Positions 57,662-64,000 of a stretch of DNA of 64,000 nucleotides are shown piece after piece. Location of the stretch: contig FAON01000010.1 in NCBI GenBank assembly GCA_001485605.1, positions 124,001-188,000 of the forward strand, written 5' to 3'. The notes under the pieces are model-generated. The model was not told the origin of the DNA. It searched no databases and saw only the letters and a list, made by a program, of their open reading frames with translations. Source of the DNA: Candidatus Kryptobacter tengchongensis. Its GTDB lineage: Bacteria > Bacteroidota > Ignavibacteria > Kryptoniales > Kryptoniaceae. A program made the translations under genes and the position numbers. How positions within the stretch are numbered: the first letter of the stretch is position 1; each line of letters begins with the position of its first letter.

Positions 57662-59938
57662 CTATTCACCAACTTTCATTATTAAGTTTATAAAGAAACT
57701 TCTGCCGGGTTCATATATCGGAATCCCTGTCGTCCTCACACGTCTGTTGAGATGTTCATAATAGACTTTATTAAACAAGTTGTTCACACCAATTGATATA
57801 TCTGCAAACTTGAAATAGTTAACGCTTATCATGAGGTTGACAACCGCAAATCCCGGCGTTGGTGTTTCTCCATAGCTTGTTGAGACATCGCTTTTTCTTG
57901 AAACCGCTCTTATCGTCAGTTCAGGCGTTACCCCACCATTAAACAAACGATAGTAAAATGTTGACCTTGCCTCAAAAGGCGGAATCTGCGGCAATGGCTC
58001 ACCTGTTACAGCATCCCACGCCTTGGTTTTGCTTAGATCAACTTTAAAGCCAAAATTTTTACTAAATGTAGACACATATCCAAGCTCAAATCCGATAAAT
58101 TTAACAGTTTCTATATTCACAAATTGTTTTACTCCAAGAACCCCCATATTTTTAGGCATCAAATCGCTTCTAATTTTTGCCGAAATGAAATCCTTAACAT
58201 AATAATAGAAAACATCACCCTTAAAAATTCCACCGAGAAGTTTGCTCTTCACGATTAAATCAACGCTGTTGTTCACCTCTGGCTTCAAAGAAGGATTTCC
58301 GACATAGTCATAATTATCAATCCCGATGGGCAAGAAGTTTATAAACCTCTCACTTATATTTGGGCTTCTCTTGCTTGTGGCAAAAAGCAAAGTGACTTGT
58401 AAATTTGAAGTCAAAACTTTATCAACCCCAGCACTTAAACTAAAATTATGATGTTTTGATGAAAGCCCTCCAAACAATCTCGCAAAAGACGGCGCCGGGG
58501 TTATAGCACCCGCATAATTAATATCATATCTTGCGGAAAGCATGATATTAAATCCTTCAAGTCCAGTTCTCAACTCAGAAAATACCCCTAAATTTGAAAC
58601 ATAGGAATTTTGCCATACCGTATCAATAAATGTCTTTCCAGCCATTGGACCAGTTTTCATTTTTCTGGTCCTGAATCCATCTTTCTCAATCCTTGAATAA
58701 TCAAATCCAACAAATAAAACATTTTCTCCGACAATTAATCCGATCTCACTTCTCCCGCCGTAAGTTTTAGTGTTAGCATCTGTAGCAGCATCAACCATTG
58801 CTATGGTTGGTTTAAATGCGTTATCCATTAGATGATAAACCTTTGAATAATATGCCTTTAAATTAACACTATTTATCAATCCATTCAGGTTTTTCCCAAG
58901 GTAATCAAGAGAAACCACTCTTGAGTCATCTTTTCTCCCATCCATCGGTAGCGCTGGATAAAGAACATCCCGGGCATATACCTCACGAATTGAAATCTGA
59001 AATCTATGATTTTCCACAGGATTAAACCCAAATTTACCGCTCCAATCTTTTATTTTAAAGCTTGACTGAACTTCATTTCCTGCCCCATCTTTATAATTTT
59101 TGTAATCTTTCACCCCTCCAGATATTCTAAAATCAAATAATTTTTGACCTCCCGAAACTGTTAATCTCCCAAACTTGCCATTCCAATTGCTTTCATATCC
59201 ACTTTCAACCCTTCCAACGACAGTAAATCCTTCAAACCTTTCTGGTTTCGCCATCACAAAATTCAAAACGCCACCGAAATTCGGTCCATAGCGTAAGGCA
59301 TAAGGACCTTTCAAGATTTCAACTTTTTCAAGTTCTTCTGCCTGGACATGCGAAGTTGGTGGATCCATCCTATTTGGGCAAGCGGGTTCAATCTTCACAC
59401 CGTTATCAATTTGAACATTAATTTGATCATATTTTACACCCCTCATAACAGGGTCAAGCGCGTATCCACCTTTCTTTATCGCAGATGAGTTTGAAAAATT
59501 CCTTATGAAATCACCAATGTCACGGGGAATTTGTTTTGTTATTTCTTTGCCACCAACTTCAACCTGATTATATGTCTCGCTTGGCTTCCCAAAAACCACA
59601 ATTTCTTCAACGGAGAAATAAGGTAATTCTTCAAGATAAACCTCAATCGTTTTTACTTCATCAGGTGCAAGCGAGACCAATTCCTTTTTTTGTCTGTAGC
59701 CGATATATGAAACAACAACTGTATAATTTCCTGATTTAAGATTTTTAATTTCAAAGTAACCCTTGAAATCAGAAACATCGCCACGGTTTGTCCCTTCAAG
59801 CCAGATATTTGCATTTACAAGTGGATATTTAGCCTTTGCATCATAAACATACCCACGGATTATTCCCTTCTCCTGCGAAAAATTATTAGATACAAGCGCA
59901 AAAATTAACACCACGAGAGTTAAAACTTTGATCTTCAT
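57662..59938 (-). CDS. TonB-dependent copper-type receptor (OprC/NosA-like)
   Basis: The 758-residue outer-membrane receptor has a signal peptide, a carboxypeptidase-regulatory-like domain (about 25-105), a plug domain and a barrel that ends in a typical last strand (FFINLIMKVGE). In the plug, C187-P-N-R-M191-DPPTSH197 matches the Cys/Met copper site of OprC/NosA receptors. NosA-type receptors feed copper to nitrous oxide reductase, which fits the nos genes next to it. A GGAGGG ribosome site precedes the ATG. Confidence 0.85.
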   Translation of the reverse strand: MKIKVLTLVVLIFALVSNNFSQEKGIIRGYVYDAKAKYPLVNANIWLEGTNRGDVSDFKGYFEIKNLKSGNYTVVVSYIGYRQKKELVSLAPDEVKTIEVYLEELPYFSVEEIVVFGKPSETYNQVEVGGKEITKQIPRDIGDFIRNFSNSSAIKKGGYALDPVMRGVKYDQINVQIDNGVKIEPACPNRMDPPTSHVQAEELEKVEILKGPYALRYGPNFGGVLNFVMAKPERFEGFTVVGRVESGYESNWNGKFGRLTVSGGQKLFDFRISGGVKDYKNYKDGAGNEVQSSFKIKDWSGKFGFNPVENHRFQISIREVYARDVLYPALPMDGRKDDSRVVSLDYLGKNLNGLINSVNLKAYYSKVYHLMDNAFKPTIAMVDAATDANTKTYGGRSEIGLIVGENVLFVGFDYSRIEKDGFRTRKMKTGPMAGKTFIDTVWQNSYVSNLGVFSELRTGLEGFNIMLSARYDINYAGAITPAPSFARLFGGLSSKHHNFSLSAGVDKVLTSNLQVTLLFATSKRSPNISERFINFLPIGIDNYDYVGNPSLKPEVNNSVDLIVKSKLLGGIFKGDVFYYYVKDFISAKIRSDLMPKNMGVLGVKQFVNIETVKFIGFELGYVSTFSKNFGFKVDLSKTKAWDAVTGEPLPQIPPFEARSTFYYRLFNGGVTPELTIRAVSRKSDVSTSYGETPTPGFAVVNLMISVNYFKFADISIGVNNLFNKVYYEHLNRRVRTTGIPIYEPGRSFFINLIMKVGE

Positions 59939-59983
59939 AGCAAAACCCTCCTGAAGTTTTGTTTTTTAATTTTAAAAAAAATC

Positions 59984-60370
59984 TCAAGATACAGAATATG
60001 TCGGGCTCAAATCTTCAGGAGGGTGAAATACGCAAACCTGATTTAGAGGCTGATTTAGGTTATCATGAAAACTTGGAAGGAAATAAGCCGGGAAATATAT
60101 ATAAATTCCCTCAACAGTAACGATTCCCTCTTTTATAGGAAGTTCAGAGTTATTCTTTCCTTTCTTACACATACATCCCTCCGCATCAATGCAAACAGAG
60201 CTCATAAAATTAAAACTTACCTTACCTTTACAACCACATCCACAATTTTCACTACAATGACAAACACCACGACTATGATGCTCAACTCTTGGAATTATCA
60301 CCACAATGTAATTCAAAGATATAACGAAAACGATCAAAACGGAGAATATTTTGCTAAGTTTCCTTCTCAT
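59984..60370 (-). CDS. Small Cys/His-rich membrane-anchored protein, probable metal binder
   Basis: This 128-residue protein has one N-terminal hydrophobic segment (about 8-26) followed by HHSRGVCHCSENCGCGCKGK, holding Cys at 37, 39, 43, 45, 47 and His at 31, 32, 38. A second set is CIDAEGCMC (60, 66, 68). The dense Cys/His pattern suggests binding of copper or another soft metal outside the inner membrane. It lies 45 bp before the copper-type TonB receptor. No family is recognised and the C-half is plain. Confidence 0.7.
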   Translation of the reverse strand: MRRKLSKIFSVLIVFVISLNYIVVIIPRVEHHSRGVCHCSENCGCGCKGKVSFNFMSSVCIDAEGCMCKKGKNNSELPIKEGIVTVEGIYIYFPAYFLPSFHDNLNQPLNQVCVFHPPEDLSPTYSVS

Positions 60371-60410
60371 ATATTGCGCTAACTTTCATCATTTCACGCC
60401 CACCCCCTCA

Positions 60411-60446
60411 CTTGCCAACTTTATCCTTGTTAAAGGACAGGGGGTG
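60411..60446. other. Branched G/C-rich hairpin inside the nos gene run
   Basis: CACCCCCT (60411-60418) pairs with AGGGGGTG (60439-60446), and within the loop TCCTT pairs with AAGGA. No T-run follows on the minus strand. It lies between the unknown secreted protein and the Cys-rich gene, so it may be a processing or partial termination site between two transcripts. Confidence 0.45.
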
Positions 60447-60465
60447 AGCTTTTAACTTAAAGCGT

Positions 60466-60852
60466 TTAACTTCCTTTCTTTTTAACTTTTACAGCCAAAC
60501 TATTTAAAGCAACTGTTAATTTTGTCCCAGCTTCAACATAATATCTCCAAGCATAACCAAGCTGTAGAAAAACATCCTCGTTATATTCACCCTTGTCCAT
60601 CCTTGCTTTTTGCTTATTCATTATCTCATCACCAAGATTGATCCAGTATTGAGCATCTATTAAATCTTTCTTTACAACCTCCGTTTGCTCTGATTTTTTC
60701 ACCTGTTCAAGAAGATTTAAAACCACATTTTTTACAGCGATGTTGTCATTATACTGCTTTTCACAGGTTGTTTTCCAGTCTTTTTGTCCCTGTGCGAGTG
60801 AAATTGTAAGAATTAAAATTAAACTTGTCAAGATAAAAGTCGCCTTCTTCAT
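60466..60852 (-). CDS. Small secreted protein of unknown function in the nos cluster
   Basis: The 128-residue product has a clear signal peptide (cleavage after TISLAQG, about residue 22). The mature part is helical and charged, with one Cys (near 30) and a YWINLGDEIMNKQKARMDKG segment. I do not recognise it. It lies 21 bp after nosY on the same strand, so it is probably expressed with the nos genes. A copper link is inference from position only. Confidence 0.65.
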   Translation of the reverse strand: MKKATFILTSLILILTISLAQGQKDWKTTCEKQYNDNIAVKNVVLNLLEQVKKSEQTEVVKKDLIDAQYWINLGDEIMNKQKARMDKGEYNEDVFLQLGYAWRYYVEAGTKLTVALNSLAVKVKKKGS

Positions 60853-60873
60853 TTTTCCTTCCTCCGGTTTTGT

Positions 60874-61710
60874 TTAAGTTATGTCCTGTTTTGAAAAAAT
60901 TTTAATTGATAAAAAGACAGAAAAAACAAACCATAACATCAAATCAAGGATTAAAACAGTGTAAGTTTGCAAACTTCCGCCAAGAAATTTCAAAAATGCT
61001 GCACCAGCTGGACCAAAAATTTCCGGTTGATTCAAAGTTATCAAACTTAACACACGAACAATATCAACTGGATTACCAAGAAGAGATAACATAGCAAAGG
61101 TTGCTGCAACTTTACCCCTTAAAAGTGTTGTTGCACCAATTATCACAAGATCATAGAAAATTAGAAAGATAAACCAAGCGAGGACAGAGATCCCAAAAGC
61201 TCGCCCACGCTGTCTTGCGATCACAGAAATTAAAGATGAAATCCCAATAAAGATAAAAGCAAGAAAATTTGACAACAAAACAAAAACAAGATACCTAAAC
61301 ACACCATCGGAACCAACCCTCATCAAAATTATGAAACCACTTATCCCAAACCCCAGCGATGTTGATGTAAAAATAACAACCAATAGACCAAGCAATTTCC
61401 CAAGGTAAATTTCCCAACGATTTAATGGCTGTGCAAAAATTAGCTCATTCAACCTCCCATCACCCGAAAAACTCATAACGCCAATGATAAGAGAAATAAG
61501 CGGAATGATATACAAAACAAGATTAAGCAAACTCAATGTCGTCCTTGAAAAATCTTGCATACTCCCAGTATAACCGCTCGCAGTTAAACCAAAATAAGAA
61601 ATGCCCAAAACAAGAATCGTGAAAATGATCGTGAAAATATGCGTCCACTTATTCCTGACACCAATGATGATCTCCGACTCGGCGATTGTGTAAATTGAGT
61701 TCCAAGACAT
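60874..61710 (-). CDS. nosY: NosY-like ABC transporter permease
   Basis: The 278-residue protein has six membrane helices, the first near 25-45 and the last near 250-270. With NosF it makes the ABC complex that helps assemble the Cu-S centre of nitrous oxide reductase. It starts MSWNSIYTIAESEIIIGVRNKWTHIF, the usual NosY opening. It lies 1 bp after nosL. Position between nosL and the unknown secreted gene fits a nos operon. Confidence 0.86.
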   Translation of the reverse strand: MSWNSIYTIAESEIIIGVRNKWTHIFTIIFTILVLGISYFGLTASGYTGSMQDFSRTTLSLLNLVLYIIPLISLIIGVMSFSGDGRLNELIFAQPLNRWEIYLGKLLGLLVVIFTSTSLGFGISGFIILMRVGSDGVFRYLVFVLLSNFLAFIFIGISSLISVIARQRGRAFGISVLAWFIFLIFYDLVIIGATTLLRGKVAATFAMLSLLGNPVDIVRVLSLITLNQPEIFGPAGAAFLKFLGGSLQTYTVLILDLMLWFVFSVFLSIKIFSKQDIT

Positions 61711-61711
61711 A

Positions 61712-62152
61712 TCACTTTAAAATTTTGATTTCAAGCTGTTCATATGGAAATTCCTCTCCACCGTATTCATTTAAAAATTTTTCAACCGATTCCCTTGTTT
61801 TAAATGTCACAATGAAATAATTCATTGGGGTTTGGATTTTTTCAGACCTGACAAAATACGCATTTTCAATTCTCACCCATTCATTTGTATAAAAATCACG
61901 CACAAACATAACAGAGCCATTTGGCAATTCACGCATCTTTTTGAACTCAATCATACAACCAATGTCATCAAACTTATAAACCTCTCCATCTGGGGTGATT
62001 ATCTCCGTAGCAAAATTAAGCTGCGATATAGCCATCTTACAAAGATAACAAATATCATGTGGCTCAATCTCCTCGGGTTTAATCTCCTTTGAACAGGAGT
62101 AAACTAAAAGTGCTAAAATTGAAACGATAATTGTCTTAATTTTTGGGCTCAT
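61712..62152 (-). CDS. nosL: NosL copper chaperone lipoprotein
   Basis: The 146-residue protein has a lipobox (LLVYSC, Cys 20) and the copper motif C35-Y-L-C38-K-M40, with FDDIGCMIEF near 75. NosL delivers Cu(I) to apo-nitrous oxide reductase. It overlaps nosF by 17 bp and precedes nosY by 1 bp. It is shorter than the second NosL-like protein and lipid-anchored. Confidence 0.88.
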   Translation of the reverse strand: MSPKIKTIIVSILALLVYSCSKEIKPEEIEPHDICYLCKMAISQLNFATEIITPDGEVYKFDDIGCMIEFKKMRELPNGSVMFVRDFYTNEWVRIENAYFVRSEKIQTPMNYFIVTFKTRESVEKFLNEYGGEEFPYEQLEIKILK

Positions 62153-63047
62153 GTTCTTCCATTAATTTTTGATAAATCGCCTCAAATGATTGACTTGATG
62201 TTTGAAAGTTTTCAATTTGTGCCCCGCTCTTATAAAGATTGAAAATCACATCAAGAATTTTATTTGACTCCGCTTTTATAATCATGCTCGTTCCATTTCT
62301 GCTGACCTCAATCGCCCCTGAATCATAAGCAAGCTTTACAAACCCATCATCCATATTCTTAACGACAAGATAAACCTTTGACTCAAACTTCAATTTCTTT
62401 TTAAGCTCCGATGCGCTTTCAAAAGTTATCAATCTGCCGTTAACAAGGATTCCAACTTTATCCGCAAGTTCATCAACTTCGTTTAAAAGGTGAGTTGTAA
62501 ACAAAATTGTCTTCCCATCTTTTTTCAGCTGGGAAAGCAATGATTTAAACCTCATAACGCCTTCGGGGTCAAGACTTAAAGTTGGCTCATCAAGGATTAA
62601 AATTGGAACTTCGGGCATAATAGCGAGCGCTATCCCAAGACGCTGAACATTTCCACCAGAGAGTTCATTAGCATACTTGCCAAGTAAATCTTTCAAATCA
62701 AGCATTTCAATCACATATTCAACTCTTTTAACTGGCAAACCCCTCAACTTTCTGAAAAACTCAAGTATTTCTATAACTTTCAAACTCTCATATAAAGAAA
62801 TTCTTTGCGGGAGAAAGCTTAAATAACTTCTCGCTCTTTTCGGCTCGGATAAAACATTTACACCATTTATGTAAATCTCACCTTCATCTGGGATTATAAG
62901 CCCAACTATTGATTTAAGTGTGGTTGTTTTCCCGCTTCCATTTGGACCAAGCAAAACAACTGTCTCATTTTCATTCACATTAAAGCTTACCCCATCTACC
63001 GCAACAGTATCTTTATAACGCTTTTTTAAATTTTTAACCGAAAGCAT
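62136..63047 (-). CDS. nosF: NosF-like ABC transporter ATPase
   Basis: The 303-residue ATPase has Walker A LLGPNGSGKTT near 33-43, the signature LSGGNVQRLGIA near 134-145, Walker B PILILDEPTLSLDPEG near 154 and the switch His in LFTTHLLNE. It drives NosY in nitrous oxide reductase maturation. It overlaps nosD by 14 bp and nosL by 17 bp. Confidence 0.92.
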   Translation of the reverse strand: MLSVKNLKKRYKDTVAVDGVSFNVNENETVVLLGPNGSGKTTTLKSIVGLIIPDEGEIYINGVNVLSEPKRARSYLSFLPQRISLYESLKVIEILEFFRKLRGLPVKRVEYVIEMLDLKDLLGKYANELSGGNVQRLGIALAIMPEVPILILDEPTLSLDPEGVMRFKSLLSQLKKDGKTILFTTHLLNEVDELADKVGILVNGRLITFESASELKKKLKFESKVYLVVKNMDDGFVKLAYDSGAIEVSRNGTSMIIKAESNKILDVIFNLYKSGAQIENFQTSSQSFEAIYQKLMEEHEPKN

Positions 63048-64000
63048 AAATTTTTCTCAACCTTTTTGATTTCATGACAAGAGTTAAAAACGGAATGAAA
63101 ATGCACAAAGTTATGAAACTAACACTCACAAATGCGATTCTTTCTTTCTCCAACTTTTCAATTTTTCCCCTTTTGACAAGATAAGAAAGATCTGGAAGAT
63201 CAACTTTTTTCATCAAAGGATGTTCATCGTAAATTTTGAATGATTTTATAATCGGCATCGCTCTTTCCGCAAGTTCAATTGCTTTCGCAGACGGACTTGA
63301 AAGATAAAGTTGAATTATCGGATACTTACCCTGAATATATTCAAAAACATTTGTCAATCTGAACCTTACATCCCCAACCCCATCATCATCAAGATCGTAG
63401 CCAAGATAACCATCCCAGTAATTTCCTTTACCCTCGTAGCTAAATAAAGTTGTCTTTGGATTTCCTATAGTTCTTATCAAAGCGAGATTTCCGATGAAGT
63501 TGTTTTCGTAAATTTTATCATAATTTGCGCTTGCAAATAGAACAATGGCAAGGTCATTGTTTTGAATTAGATTTCTTCTAATCACATTGTAATTTGTGCC
63601 CTCAAAGTGAAGCCCTATTGAATTATCAAGCACATAGTTTTCTTCAGCAACGCAATAATCACACGATTGAAGCAAAAGCCCGTATGAGCTAAACCCTCTA
63701 TTTCTCGCAAAGATATTTCTTTTAAAATAAATATGCCTTGAATACATAACCGCCCCACCGACGACATTGTCTATAAAAACATTTTCCTCAAATGAATTTG
63801 AATCCGAAAACATATAATGAATTCCATATCTCAAATCGGTCGCATAATTTCGCCTTATAAAATTATTTGACGCTTCCTGAATATACATCCCATCTCTTAC
63901 CTTCGTAATGAAATTTTCCTCAATAAGATTACCTCGTGAATTCCAAATATGAAGTCCGCTTCCACGCTCCCCAATCCCAAGATAAGGTCTTCCAATTATC
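63034..64000 (-). CDS. nosD: NosD, periplasmic maturation protein; 5' end cut by the window edge
   Basis: The frame is open through to base 64000, so about 322 residues are present and the start lies outside. The visible part is a right-handed beta-helix (CASH/NosD type): repeated strands NLIEENFITKVRDGMYIQEASNN, YGIHYMFSDSNSFEENVF, SIGLHFEGTNYNVIRRNLIQNND. A membrane segment near the C-terminus (VSVSFITLCIFIPFLTLVM) anchors it. NosD helps insert the Cu-S centre. An internal ATG at 63888 is not the start. It overlaps nosF by 14 bp. Confidence 0.93.
   Translation of the reverse strand, partial: IIGRPYLGIGERGSGLHIWNSRGNLIEENFITKVRDGMYIQEASNNFIRRNYATDLRYGIHYMFSDSNSFEENVFIDNVVGGAVMYSRHIYFKRNIFARNRGFSSYGLLLQSCDYCVAEENYVLDNSIGLHFEGTNYNVIRRNLIQNNDLAIVLFASANYDKIYENNFIGNLALIRTIGNPKTTLFSYEGKGNYWDGYLGYDLDDDGVGDVRFRLTNVFEYIQGKYPIIQLYLSSPSAKAIELAERAMPIIKSFKIYDEHPLMKKVDLPDLSYLVKRGKIEKLEKERIAFVSVSFITLCIFIPFLTLVMKSKRLRKIYAFG

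Overview
The window is AT-rich, gene-dense chromosome of a Gram-negative bacterium of the Bacteroidota/Chlorobiota/Ignavibacteria-Kryptoniota (FCB) type. The pointers are a Por-type (T9SS) C-terminal secretion tail with the usual YQNYPNPFNP motif, a PorV/PorQ-like outer-membrane protein, a DUF5683-type protein, Kdo synthesis genes (kdsA, kdsC; so LPS), a BshB1-type bacillithiol deacetylase and a TonB receptor with a carboxypeptidase-regulatory N-domain. Lys/Glu/Ile-rich proteins, a ferredoxin-dependent 2-oxoacid oxidoreductase and an MjaI-like restriction system hint at a thermophile; this is inference.

Layout. 1-5.5 kb: a truncated ORF, DoxX, restriction-modification (RM) system 1, tRNA-Pro, an RlmI-like rRNA methyltransferase and a glycerophosphodiesterase. 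6.4-14.9 kb (+ strand): dnaX, PorV-like, bshB1-like, mgsA, kdsA-kdsC-uvrA. 15-26.6 kb (- strand): BtuF-like protein, RM system 2, thiE with a PurM-like enzyme, a methyltransferase, an RluA-type synthase, ruvA-ruvC-yebC-recJ, RNase P RNA and a coiled-coil zinc-ribbon protein. 26.9-34.4 kb (- strand): the KorAB-type oxidoreductase, a radical SAM protein, an unknown protein and glnD. 34.5-37.4 kb (+): Rieske protein, a QueG-HAD fusion and trxB. 37.5-39.5 kb (-): S9 peptidase. 39.7-42.6 kb (+): an aromatic-residue-rich leader peptide, then DAHP synthase, prephenate dehydrogenase and a P-loop kinase. 42.6-55.3 kb (-): membrane protein, RM system 3, two TPM proteins, malic enzyme, a large T9SS cargo protein, hutI, an SDR protein and glyS. 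55.4-57.2 kb (+): PmbA-like and DUF1232. 57.2-64 kb (-): a nitrous-oxide-reductase accessory cluster (nosD, nosF, nosL, nosY) followed by a Cys-rich membrane protein, a copper-type TonB receptor and a second NosL-like protein. nosD runs off the right edge; nosZ, if present, would lie beyond it.

The most notable points are: (1) a 41-codon ORF upstream of the DAHP synthase-prephenate dehydrogenase operon that holds exactly three Phe, three Tyr and three Trp codons, eight of the nine in its last 19 codons, with the Trp codons inside a 10-bp hairpin, a strong candidate for ribosome-mediated regulation by all three aromatic amino acids; (2) a putative copper-supply unit attached to the nos genes; (3) an N4-cytosine-type methyltransferase carrying a degenerate staphylococcal-nuclease-like C-domain; (4) an RM nuclease that joins an EVE/PUA-like reader domain to a NucS-like nuclease; (5) a QueG-HAD fusion. 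Three different RM systems lie within 45 kb. No CRISPR array, insertion sequence or prophage was seen.
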